Shown here: positions 11,401-21,376 of the stretch, piece by piece
Layout: every line of letters begins with the position of its first letter
How positions within the stretch are numbered: the first letter of the stretch is position 1
Assembly (NCBI GenBank): GCA_943735955.1
Contig: OX030960.1
Location: forward strand, 1,618,134 to 1,682,133
From: Piscicola geometra
Lineage: Eukaryota; Annelida; Clitellata; Hirudinida; Piscicolidae
Reading direction: 5' to 3'
Length of the DNA stretch: 64,000 nt
Made by a program: the position numbers and the translations under genes
The notes under the pieces: model-generated
Databases searched by the model: none
What the model was told of the DNA's origin: nothing
Seen by the model: the letters and a program-made list of their open reading frames with translations, nothing else

Positions 11401-14400
11401 TTTTACATACAATCAGATACTCATACAAACACATACACGCACACACACACTCTTACAAACACACACACACACACACACACACACTCATACAAACACACAC
11501 ACACAGGCCTCATTTTCAATCTGATTCCATCGTCTTCTGGAACTGCCTCCATCACCCAATCTCCATCACGCACTCTTCAGTCTGAAGGTACTTCTTGCCT
11601 GCAGCCCACAACCACCACTCACTAGACATCATCATCATTATCATCATCATCATCATTATCATCATCATCATCATCATCAGCACCAGCAACCACCCATCGT
11701 ACAGAGAACCTGACAGAGGCTAGGGAGGACTGGACAGGGTGGCTGATGCCAGTGCTTCCGTGGGCGTTCAACGTGCTGCTGCTGATGGCGATCGTCGTAA
11801 AGTTGTTCGTGCTGGGCGAGCCTCTGACGAAAGCCTTCTCTGTCTCCTCGCTCGCCTACTGGAGGAGACGCTCTGAGGCAGAACAACAGCTCTTTAAGGT
11901 GCTGTGTCGACTGCTTGTCTCATGCAGCGCCACGCCATTGAAACGTACCATCTCTTCATCGTTTAATTTTCTGCCACATTCATGGCACACAGAAGTGTTA
12001 CGTGGAGGCAGGCAGTCACTTGGCGGGATGTCTGCTCAGCCTGGGTCGACCACTGCCCACCACCAAGTTCGATTTGGTGGCCTCCCTCCTCTGGAACCTG
12101 GCCAGACAGGCGCTACACAGGTGCTTGGGGTCGGTGAGGCCTGCAACATGCCGTCTGACTGATGCAACTTGTGGTGTTGTAAAAAATTACAATATTACGA
12201 TTTTTATAATTAATTTTAACTTGCATATGTTAATTTTACTTAATTTGTTCAGTGTTATAAAAAACACAAATTGAAACATTTCTTAGCTCTATTTTGCACA
12301 GAACACCTTCTTATTGAGAAGGAGGAATGAAACATTCGTGTCAAATCTATTTATCGATGGCCTCATCCATGCAACACAACATCTTGTTTGTTTCTCCCTC
12401 TGAAAGTCTTCCAGCACACTATCATCATCACCAACATCAAGTTCATCATGCACATTTTTTTCAGTACAAAATTAACTGTCGGCCAACGAAACCGATTTTG
12501 TTGGAAGATTTTTAAAAAATCGTCACTGATGGGGCTTCTCGATGAGTGTGCTTGTGTGGGTGAACAAGGGGATGTATCAATGGATTCAGTGTACCCGTTT
12601 AAACAAGATATAATGGGAATTTTAGATTCTAAAATTAATTTATTAAAATATTTTTTTTAATGCTAGCATTAAAAAAATATTTTTTAAAATTCCAAAATGA
12701 TATTTTGCTTGATAAAAAGTTTATTGATTGAAATTTTTAGACAATAACATAAAAAATATTTTCACTTTTTTAATTGATATTCAATAAAATATTATTCTAT
12801 TTTAAATTATATATTGTTAGTTTTTATACAATAAAATACAATACAACGACGAGTGCTATTAACGTGGCGTAAACCCGGACGGGCTTCAAGACCACTTGGT
12901 TATGGAAAATTAGATAATAATATTAATAATGATAGATCAATAAATGGTAAGTATAGGTAAAGTAAATTATTGAAATTTAACAAAATAAACATTTCTATAT
13001 ATATATATATATATATCTCTCTTTCTTTTCTTTTTTTCTTTTTTTTATGGACAAAATAAATTTTTTTAAAGGTTGAAACTGAAATAATATATATTATTAT
13101 TATTTCAGTTATATATATATAATATTATTATTATTAAATATTTTACAATTATTATTGACCATTAGTATAAATAAAAAAAATAAGGATGAAATTGGGAAGC
13201 AAGAGATTGATGAATGGAAAATGAGCAGTAAATTTGTAAGTTATTGTGATCGGTCGAACAAGTACGTTTTCAGGGAACGGCTGAATGTCGCGGTCGAGCT
13301 CGGGGATTTGAGTCTATTGGGAAGACTATTCCAAAGAGTCGGCGCTGCGACAAAAAAGCTTCTTGCATCTGCATACTTGAGTTTGTAGCTCTGTGGAACT
13401 ACATCTCTTGACCTGGAAGACCTGAGTCTTTCCCTATGGGGAAGACTTTCTCTCATGACAATACTACTCGACAAATAATCTGGGCACTCATTAGACAGAC
13501 ACTTGTGTATTAACAAGATGTTTTTGTATTCAATTCTGTTTTCAACACGAAGCCAGTGGAGCTCCTTGAGAACAGGGCTGATGTGATCATACTTTCTAGC
13601 ACCTGTTATGAGCCTAGCTATAATTTTAAAAAAAGATTCGGGTATTTGACCCGTTAACCGGGTACCCATTTTCAGCTTTTTCAGACGACATGGCATTAAT
13701 GATGATAATAATAATAATAATAATTATTATTATTATTATAGTGGTGACGCCATAACCCATATCACCGTGGCGTATAACCCGAACGGGCTTCCAGGCCAAT
13801 ACGGTTGCCTATATCCCTATTAGAAAGTCGCTTGCACTCGAAGCTAGGACCTCCCAGCATTTCTCAAGCTGAGAGTTGGCTCCCCGTTCATCGTTTGGCA
13901 TCGTGTCTTGAACCAATCATCATCATCATCATTACCACCACAGAGTGCATGTGGGCATGTGGCTGGAGGGCTTGTCAGCTGTTTGCTGCAAGGGCGTCAG
14001 CAAGAAGATGGTGCAGTCGTCTGCCAAGGATGCTGCTGTCGTCTACCACAAGCTGCTGCAGCTGCACATGACTGGTGTGCTCACTTCAACTTTCTCCTCT
14101 CAATCAGACAACGTCGTGCAATTTTTTTATTAGTATTAGCATGCATGCGGTCTCCAAGACCAGCTTTGAAAGCTGTAGGAGCGCAAGTGACGTTATGGCC
14201 TCCAAATGGCAACCAGAGCACCTGAGCCAAGGCAAGTACGGAGGCATCAACATCCTCCTGAGCACGCTGAACATGGCAGAGGTGGCGGGAGAGGCGCTTC
14301 CAAAGGAGACCCTTGCTGAGATCTACACACTGGTCGCCATCGACATCCGTCTGGTGCTGCCCTCGCTCTTCCACTTTCTCGCTGTTCGTGCTCGTGTGGT

Positions 14401-16613
14401 GGTGTGCTTGTGTGGTGGTTGGTGGTGAATTGGTGGTTGGTGGTGAATTGGTTGTTGGTGGTGGCGTGCTTGTTGGTGGTGAATTGGTGGTTGGTGGTGG
14501 TGTGGTTGTTGGTGGTGGTGTGCTTGTTGGTGGTGGTGTGCTTGTTGGTGGTGGCGTGATTGTTGGTGGTGGTGTGCTTGTTGGTGGTGGTGTGCTTGTT
14601 GGTGGTGGTGTGCTTGTTGGTGGTGGTGTGCTTGTTGGTGGTGGTGTGCTTGTTGGTGGTGGTGTGCTTGTTGGTGGTGGTGTGCTTGTTGGTGGTGGTG
14701 TGCTTGTTGGTGGTGGTGTGCTTGTTGGTGGTGGTGTGCTTGTTGGTGGTGGTGTGCTTGTTGGTGGTGGTGTGCTTGTTGGTGGTGGTGTGGTTGTTGG
14801 TGGTGGTGGTGTGGTTGTTGGAGTTCGTGGTGTGGTTGTTTGTGGGGTGTGGTTGTTGTTGATGGTGTGGCTGTTGGTGGTGGTGTTGTTGTTGGTGTGG
14901 TGGTGTGGTTGTTGGTGATGGTGTGGCTGTCGGTGGTGGTGTGGCTGTTGGTGGTGGTGTGGTTGTGATGGGTTGTTGCCGTAGGTGGGGTTAGTTCCAA
15001 CCACTTACTCACCCGACACAGAGGTACTTCTTGACACAGGCTCGCAGCATCTGCTTCAGCAGCTGCAACAGCATGCCTGCCTCGCTTACCTGGCTGAACC
15101 ATCCCCTCGGCCACCGCTTCTTCGTTGACGCCACGTGGATCATTGGCCTCGAGAAGTCCGTTTTCACCACCTGCATCAACGAAGGTGTGCTTTTCGAGCA
15201 ATGTTATGCCATTGTTTTAGAATTAGGGGTAGGTTGCACAAGATGAAACGAATTTTACATATAGGCTCATAGCTCAATTGCATAACCAATAAGGTAAATA
15301 AAAATGTATCCAGCCATTATATTGACTCTTGGTTTAACTATATCAACTTTAACATAAGAAAAAGAAATATGAGATTAATATGGAAGATTAAACTGAGCAA
15401 CTGGGAATGCTTAGTTGCCCTAGAATTAGATCATATTTTATGTCACAAATATTTTAATTTAAACATTTTTCTTATTATCAGACTCTTTTCAATACTGATC
15501 ATTCCAAAAATCTTTATTTATTCCGAAACATGTAATCTTTCAGTTCCTTCTCAAAAGTGTCATCAAATGTCTTAAAAACGCTCTACATTTTTTTATAAAT
15601 TTTTAGAATTCTATTTTCAAAGTAAACTCTTTGGAATAACATAAGTTAAACTCGCTTTACCCAGAAAAATTTCATTAATTCGCACTTCACTTTTAGCTTC
15701 AACCATTTCCCATGCAACCCTCTAGTTTAGTCAAGTGAGACTAATGAGACGAAAGTTTACATCTATTCAAATTTGAGATTAAGCTATAAATAGAACACAC
15801 TTGTGTCAAAGCTAATCAATACTGGTGAACGGGTAGCTGAGTCGGCAACGACTCTAGGCTTGACCAATAATGAAAGGTCCTAGGTTCATGTGCAACCAAC
15901 GCCCTAGTAACCCAAAGGCGCAAATGAAAATATGCAGCCCAAGTGGCCTGGAAGCCCATTCGGGTTATACGCCACTACAATAATGCTCGTCATTATTATT
16001 ATTAATAATAATAACAGTTTTTTTATTTATAAAAAAAGTAAATAAGTAGTTTTTATTAATTTTCAATTGTCTATTTAGAATATAAATTTAATATAGTCGT
16101 TTGTATTGTATATAGTCTATATGGCTTTATCATCTCCCGAGATGGACGAATGCCAGAGACAGATTCATCAATATCTATAATCTCTTTCTACGTTTAATCT
16201 TAAGCAAATATTCATGTTTCATCTTAGGCAACTATGACCATGCTACAAATCCATGGTTACAACAGGCTAATCACTCAATTATTAATTATACTACTTGCAC
16301 ATGATGAAATTTGAGTGCATCATATAATTAATTAATTAATTAATTAATAAAAATTATACTCCTTCAGAGGAAAAAACAAAAAAACGTTATTTCCCAACTT
16401 TTTAACTATTCTCATAAAAATCAGTTTTTCAATTATTATAATTGAACGAGGCAACTTTCAGAAACGAAACCAACATACAAGTGTGCTTAGAAGACGGATC
16501 CATGAATTGAGAATTAGAGATTTTTCTTATATACATCGAATAGCTCTAAATAAGCTCGTTTCATCTTAGGAACTGGTTCATCTTGAGCAACTTCCCTCTT
16601 CTACTACTACTAC

Positions 16614-16693
<80 letters not shown>

Positions 16694-18980
16694 ATACTAC
16701 TACTACTATTACCACCATCTTATGATACCACTACTTTCACTTAATATATGTTTATTTCTGCTTTTTTTATGAAAGTTATCTCAGACGTTTTCTTGCTATA
16801 GTAATAAAAATGTGCTTAGAAGACGTATGAATTGAAAATTAAATTTTTAAAAAATATACATCGCATAGCTTTAAGTTAGCTCGTTCCATCTTAGAATCCG
16901 GTTCATCTTCAGCAACTTCCCTCTATATGGTATATAACATGTATATTAAATATAATCTCAGGCCTATCCACCAACAGTGGACCCTCTAGCGCACATGCTG
17001 CAGAACTTCAGAGAGAGTCTTCTGGAGAAGGCAGCTCTGGCGTTAGTCACTCCAGGCTACCGGAGGAGATCGAACCAGGCTTGCCAAAACGAGTGGTTTG
17101 TAATGTAGCTGCATGCTGAGGTAGCGTGTCCAATCTCTTGCAAACACTTCGTTCGACACACCTGCATGCACCATCCACCACGACAGGATCAGCAACCACT
17201 CTGGCGACTCGTTGCGCTTCCTGGCGCTTCTGAACGAGGTTTCCTCTGGCTTCAACAGCATGACCGTCATCGGCTTCTGCCAGCTGAACCATCTCTCCAG
17301 CAACATCGGTGTGTCTTGGTCGAGATGCGAATGTGGAAGATTTGATCAATCACTTGCATGCCTCTCTTTGAGTCCTCGTCGTTTGCTAGCACAACTGTCT
17401 CGCTCGTCTTCCTCCTTCAACTGACGCAGCAACTGTCTCAACACAGGGGTGGACCACTTCTCCAAGTGGTGGTTCCAGTTGTTGTCAGTGGCAGTGCACT
17501 GGCTCAATGAGGACTTGAGAGCGGCAGAGGCCTTGTATGCTGCTGTTGAAAACGCTCCCAGTGGCCTACTAGTTTGCAAGTCTGTCGTGGTAATGGTGGT
17601 GATGCTAGTGATGGTGAGGGTTAATTATGAATCATGATATACTTTGCAGTAAAATGTCCGCCTAATTTCGATTGCATTAGGCACGCTTTACATTTCTTTT
17701 ATTTGGTCTAACATTAAATGCAAGTAGTCAGTACAGCTTGTTAGTGATGATGGTAGTGATGATGTATTCATGGTGACACAGCACAAGACACTGCCACAAC
17801 AGCAACCTCCTAGTGAGGGCAGTCTTGCTGGCTTTCAAGGCGCGAAAGCATCACTTGGTTGCGCCCCTGCTGAGCTCTGATGAAGAATGCAGAGATGCTG
17901 AAGAAAGAGGAGAAGGTGAAGAGAGAGATGAGGAGGAGGGGGAGGAAGGAGGGGATGGGGGTCTACGCAGGAGTCACAGGCTGTTGTGCAACAAAGCGAG
18001 TGATCTGCTGAGGGACTGCATCGATGGCAACACTCAACAGACCAGCAAGATGGTCCTTGTGAGTTCCTTCATCTTCATTACTACCATCTCTTTGTTGCTC
18101 GCTCCAACACTGATCGGCAATGCAACATCTACTGACAGGCGATGCAGTTGCTGGCACTCGACTGGTTGATGGTGGCGAGGACTGAGTCGTGGCAGCGAGA
18201 GAGTTGTTCGAGTGAAGGCGACAGCAGCGACGGGGGCTGTTCCATCCACCCCGCCATGCCCTCCGACCTCTGTCGCTTCCAGACCGACCTCGCCTCGCTC
18301 AGAAAACTCTCCTCTTTCATCAAGGCTGCCATGCCCAAGGTGTTGTTGAGTCTTTGCGCTGCTATTGTTGCAGCACAAACGCATCTGAAGGCCAACATGC
18401 TCTTCTGGCAGGTGTTTGCGCACCAAGCGACGGCCAGACTGATGGCTGGGGCGAGTCCATACCGCAACATCCACCTCTACACCAGGGCACTGCGCAAGAG
18501 GAACAACACCAAGGGTTAGAGTTGCCTGCTTATGTACTTACAGCCTTGCATTTAATTGTTTAAACTTTTTTACGCCTGGTCTCTCTGAGAGCTGTTGCAT
18601 CAACTGCATCACTGCACCAACTACATCAACTGCATCAACTGCATCACTGCATCAATTGCATCAACTGCATCAACTGCATCACTGCATCAACTGCATCAAC
18701 TGCATCAACTGCATCACTGCATCAACTGCATCATACAGGCATTTATGCGAAGCCTCTGCACGCCTTGAGCCACTACAGCGCACACAACACGTGTCATGAA
18801 GAGGTTGAAGGGTGGAAGGAAGAGTGGAAGGAGGGAGAGAAGAAGGAAGGAAAGAAAAAGAAGGAGGGCAGGGACTTGAAGAAGTACATTCTGTGCCAGA
18901 AGGTGGTGCACGATGAAGAGGTGGAGAGGCTGCATGTGTCCTGCAAGAACACTCTGCATGCCCACAAGAGGAACCAGTGA
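5432..18980 (+). CDS. SREBF: Sterol regulatory element-binding protein (SREBP)
   Basis: SREBP is an ER membrane-bound bHLH-Zip transcription factor. When sterol is low, S1P and S2P release its N-terminal half to switch on lipid genes. Proposed exons: 5432-5519, 5611-5861, 6918-7416, 7488-7672, 8386-8505, 10468-10585, 10703-10867, 11202-11312, 11507-11587, 11705-11898, 11993-12129, 13944-14074, 14232-14383, 15022-15184, 16978-17095, 17187-17308, 17447-17579, 17803-18058, 18139-18339, 18412-18514, 18739-18980. All junctions are GT-AG and in phase, and total 1189 codons plus stop, close to the usual ~1150. Domains: acidic N-terminus (MDDEINMLPSEDF); Asn/Ser-rich linker; bHLH-Zip (residues ~349-420); membrane hairpin (~497-575); C-terminal regulatory domain with DAAVVYHKL, HPLGHRFFVD and ATARLMAGASP. 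Exon 1 and the exact edges of exons 4, 13, 15, 17 and 18 are the least certain; 18052 is an alternative end for exon 18. The last exon is Lys/Glu-rich and weakly conserved. Introns are full of repeats. Confidence 0.9.
5930..6545. mobile_element. Foldback (inverted-repeat) element in SREBP intron 2
   Basis: The left arm holds tandem ~33-bp units with CTCGTCGAAACAGGCTAAAT. The right arm (from about 6345) has the reverse complement ATTTAGCCTGTTTCGACGA. The outer parts match too: TATAAATACTTATTAATAGT at about 6008-6027 is mirrored at about 6429-6450, and GCATTGAACTCGTCGAAACA near 5954 is mirrored near 6490-6530. The whole could form a long hairpin. No ORF; probably a non-autonomous foldback element. 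Confidence 0.75.
6570..6840 (+). mobile_element. hAT 3'-end remnant in SREBP intron 2
   Basis: Similar in the same orientation to 54300-54585, the 3' end of a hAT element. Both run from the end of the transposase (TTGCTTGAGTAA...GACTCAAAAA...) to GGAACAG(T/C)TCTACTT. It is too short and broken to code. Confidence 0.6.
8560..9940 (-). pseudogene. Decayed non-LTR retrotransposon ORF2 with RNase H, antisense in SREBP intron 5
   Basis: Minus-strand frames give, in order, the end of a reverse transcriptase (SPAWTPWTPKTHIAKIEKTQ; LRAAKILTSLTATMPSEAVL), an RNase H start (FTVYTDGSVQGATKHGGAA), an acidic helix (VDTERVAFEEALNWL), an RNase H C-terminus (TSHCSLIGNEEIDAEA) and a C-terminal Cys/His tail (KLARTNLSRFRTGHH; LSQEDLCRLCKTAQETTHL). 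This is the layout of RNase H-bearing non-LTR elements of the I/Jockey/R1 group. Frameshifts and stops separate the pieces. It lies opposite to SREBP in the intron between the two bHLH exons. Confidence 0.8.
10010..10460. repeat. (CAC/ATC)-rich simple repeat
   Basis: Imperfect trinucleotide array of CAC, ATC and TAC units, with a ~30-bp higher-order period (ACCACTACCACATCATAATC). It ends right at the acceptor of SREBP exon 6. Confidence 0.85.
11202..11898 (+). other. SREBF: SREBP membrane hairpin exons with S2P and candidate S1P sites
   Basis: Exon 11202-11312 encodes MLDRSR followed by LVLCICMLAIFAFNPL, the first membrane helix. The DRSR start, the Leu-Cys pair (S2P cut position in mammals) and the helix-breaking Asn-Pro are all present. 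Exon 11507-11587 encodes the luminal loop and holds RTLQ (about residues 534-537), which fits the S1P consensus R-x-hydrophobic-x; mammals have RSVL there. Exon 11705-11898 encodes the second helix (WLMPVLPWAFNVLLLM...) followed by GEPLTK, as in other SREBPs. A possible N-glycosylation site (NLT) lies just before the second helix. Confidence 0.88.
11419..11506. repeat. (CA)n microsatellite before SREBP exon 9
   Basis: CA repeats with a few ACTCATACAAA interruptions, ending in the CAG acceptor of exon 9. Confidence 0.85.
12848..12910 (-). mobile_element. SINE 3'-end fragment
   Basis: Contains the minus-strand form of the shared SINE 3' end (GCCCGTCCGGGTTTACGCCAC type) seen in fuller copies at 13738, 15818 and 35496. 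Truncated. Confidence 0.5.
13241..13696 (-). pseudogene. LINE reverse-transcriptase C-terminal remnant
   Basis: An open frame of 151 codons contains RLITGARKYDHISPVLKELH, WLRVENRIEYK, CPDYL and APTLWNSLPNRLK, ending with SLKTYLF. This is the usual C-terminal end of CR1/L2-like LINE reverse transcriptases. The 5' part is absent, as expected for 5' truncation on insertion. It lies antisense in the SREBP intron between 12129 and 13944. Confidence 0.8.
13738..13925 (-). mobile_element. tRNA-derived SINE
   Basis: Reverse complement of the SINE at 15818. The 3' end, GTGGCGTATAACCCGAACGG in plus orientation, follows an (ATT)n-type tail at 13708-13740. The head carries tRNA-like promoter remnants. 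Confidence 0.6.
14384..14985. repeat. GT-rich minisatellite, 15-bp unit GTGCTTGTTGGTGGT
   Basis: More than 20 near-perfect 15-bp units filling an SREBP intron. Their three frames create artificial long Val/Gly (plus) and Pro/Thr/His (minus) open frames that are not genes. Its start abuts the proposed donor of exon 13 at 14384. Confidence 0.92.
15224..15740. mobile_element. Non-autonomous TIR element, inverted copy at 55485-55745
   Basis: The left end, TAGGGGTAGGTTGCACAAGA, and the right end, reverse-complement TAGAGGGTTGCATGGGA, are roughly inverted. The right part (ACTCGCTTTACCCAG, GCACTTCACTTTTAGCTTCA) recurs inverted at 55500-55560. No ORF. Confidence 0.5.
15818..16010 (+). mobile_element. 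tRNA-derived SINE with (ATT)n tail
   Basis: The head, ACGGGTAGCTGAGTCGGCAA, resembles an RNA polymerase III A-box region, and GGTTCATGTGCAACC resembles a B-box. The body ends GCCCATTCGGGTTATACGCC followed by (ATT)n. Sister copies are at 13738 (-) and 35496 (+), with 3'-end fragments at 12848, 38178 and 42797 (all -). Confidence 0.65.
16600..16800. repeat. (CTA)n microsatellite with conserved 3' flank, copy 1
   Basis: (CTA)n to about 16700, then ATTACCACCATCTTATGATA and ~90 more bp (to TTTTCTTGCTATAG). The same flank follows the (CTA)n at 19163-19506. The shared flank means the triplet array belongs to a dispersed repeat. Confidence 0.75.
18595..18737. repeat. 9-bp tandem repeat CTGCATCAA in the last SREBP intron
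   Basis: About 14 copies of CTGCATCAA or CTGCATCAC, directly before the acceptor of the last SREBP exon at 18739. Confidence 0.85.
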
Positions 18981-19162
18981 TGTTGATGATGGTGATGAGG
19001 AGGAGGAGGAGGAGGAGGAGGGTAATAATAATCTGGTGATGAAGATGATAAGTGGCTAAAGGGCATAAAGGTGGGAGGAGTTTTGATTACCTCCTAGCTT
19101 CTACTTCACAGTACGCTCATCTGGCTGTTTGCATCCTCGTGAGTGTGACTTCTCTGTGCTTA

Positions 19163-19168
19163 ACTCGC

Positions 19169-19252
<84 letters not shown>

Positions 19253-19258
19253 TTACTA

Positions 19259-19330
<72 letters not shown>

Positions 19331-19420
19331 TTACTACTATTACTACTACTGCTACTACTACTACTACTACTTATACTACTACTACTAATACTACTACTAC
19401 TACAACTCCTACTACTACTT

Positions 19421-19504
<84 letters not shown>

Positions 19505-19600
19505 TTACCACCATCTTATGATACCACTACTTTCACTTAATATATGTTTATTTCTGCTTTTTTTATTAAAGTTATCTCAGACGTTTTCTTGCTATAGTTA
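19163..19600. repeat. (CTA)n microsatellite with conserved 3' flank, copy 2
   Basis: About 340 bp of (CTA)n, then the same ~95-bp flank as at 16700-16800. See 16600-16800. Confidence 0.85.
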
Positions 19601-19938
19601 ATGGGTCATAGTGGTTTGGTGCATGGGTGGCATTTGTCTATTCTTATCCTACATCATGTAGTACACGGTGTTCTGATCATAAATGCCATTTAAATCATCT
19701 TCACCCTTCAGTAGGCTTGACTTGCGGTTCATTTGTTAAGACGGTGTCGTTCGATAGATAGCTTTAATATAATTTTGCAGGTTCATCTTCATTTTGCATT
19801 TGAGTCCATCCAAATGATGTCAAGTCATCTGATCGGCAGCATCCACTGCTGTCACTTCATTCATTCAACCTACTCACATTGGTGTGGAAGATCTTCTGTG
19901 CAAATCCATCTAGCTCTTCATTCGAAAAGATATAGAAA

Positions 19939-19944
19939 AATAAA
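19939..19944 (+). terminator. Poly(A) signal AATAAA, likely SREBP
   Basis: Canonical AATAAA on the coding strand ~960 bp after the SREBP stop, with a GT-rich element 10-25 bp downstream. Confidence 0.5.
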
Positions 19945-20157
19945 GTCTGTGTGTTTTGAATGAGATAAAGAGGTTTTTGTGAAAGCAAATGAATATAAGA
20001 GCCCAATGATCCGAATTCGTATATATACTAATTCATTGGTAATTTTTAGATATTCTGGGTAAAGCACGCAAGGGTGTAAATAAAATGCGAAGGCGAAATG
20101 TGAAACGGCAAAAATGGTAAAATGGTTTTGTAAGACCTTAATATATTCACAGTGGCT

Positions 20158-20940
20158 CTAGGATAAAAAGTCTTCAGGATAAAAATTCTTCGGATAAAAA
20201 GTCTTCAGTGAAAAAATCTTTAAAAAATTACTTTTTAAGGAAAAATACGTGATTAATCCGTGATCCTTAAAACTTAAAGAATAAAATTTAATACTTTTAT
20301 TTAATGTTTGTTATATTTTTTTCGTTCAATCTCGAAATAGCATTTGAATAAATTTGACTTGGCCGTTGTTGTTTTTTCACGATTATTCTTTTCCTTCTGG
20401 GAGCTCTAACCTTTAATTATGCAAATGAGATTAACGATTGACATAGACAAATGTTTAAATAGCTGTAGGGTAATACAACGGTAATGCTAGTAGGAAAAAT
20501 AAAATAGTTTAAATTTATAAGATATTTTTCCCCATATTACTAGTAAAACATTTTGCGGATGACATTTATTCATTCTACTAAAATGGAGTCATATTTTGAG
20601 ACAAATTATTACAAAAATCTTTTGATCTTATTGAATTTTTTCAATAGTAAAGATTCTTGAAAAATGTGTAAAATTCTCATAATTAGAGCTTGACGAACAA
20701 CAGAAATCTTTTATGATAAACTTACTTCAATTGATGTCACAAAAGTTTCAAGCATTAACCGTTAATGATTACCAAAACTTTAACATTAAAATTCAACTAT
20801 TCATATCTGACAATTATAATTCAGTCAAGACTTGAGTATCCATATTCAAATAATCAACATGATTATATCAAGCTTCTATGAAAATAAAATGATGTTGGTA
20901 CATTTTTACAATTTTAGGGAGTTAAAACCCACGCAAATCT
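20158..20940. repeat. Dispersed repeat pieces, no gene
   Basis: 20158-20215 repeats GGATAAAAAGTCTTC, the unit of the foldback element at 54728-55485. 20415-20510 (ATGCAAATGAGATTAACGAT...) recurs at 24889 and 56750. 20917-20960 is a minus-strand LINE 3' tail (AGGGAGTTAAAACC) like that at 63346. No coding segment seen. Confidence 0.5.
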
Positions 20941-21376
20941 TTTGACCTCTATAATGGTTATTTATAAAACAACAACCTTAAAATCAAGTGCTGGTGGTTT
21001 TAGTGGTGCAGGCGTGAGGATCAGGGGCGGCGATCTGGGGAAAATCTGGGGGGGGGGGGAGCCCTCTCCAGGGTTGGAATCAAAGAACCGGTATCGGCCA
21101 ATACAGTACAAGCGATACTATTTAATATTGTTTGCTGTAGTGCAAATTATTTTTGTATCAACTATTAATATTTGTATCACCAAACATTTTTTTAAATTTT
21201 GATACTCAATAAAAATACTTTTCTATTGCCACTATGAGCGATTTGAAAAAAAACAATAGCGATTTTAGTACTTTTTCTTATTGGTCTTCTATATAAATTC
21301 AATTACAACTAGCCATCAACCCATCAAATAAATTTTATAACATCTTGTTTTCCATTCATTTCTGAGTCAAATAGTT

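Larger units (their letters stand above)
18981..19965 (+). other. SREBF: Proposed SREBP 3' UTR with (CTA)n
   Basis: After the TGA at 18978-18980 comes a GAT/GAG-rich stretch and then (CTA)n at 19163-19506, which reads as long poly-Leu or poly-Thr frames that are not genes. AATAAA at 19939-19944, followed by a GT-rich run (GTCTGTGTGTTTTG), is a convincing poly(A) signal. Confidence 0.55.

Noticed and set aside
14400..14985. CRISPR-like regular repeats
   Set aside because: There are no unique spacers and the units are contiguous; this is a eukaryotic minisatellite. The same holds for 1125-2795.
14081..15201. Long minus-strand Pro/Thr and His/Gln frames and plus-strand Val/Gly frames
   Set aside because: They are translations of a 15-bp GT-rich minisatellite inside an SREBP intron.
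19052..19540. Poly-Leu and poly-Thr frames
   Set aside because: Products of the (CTA)n array in the SREBP 3' UTR.
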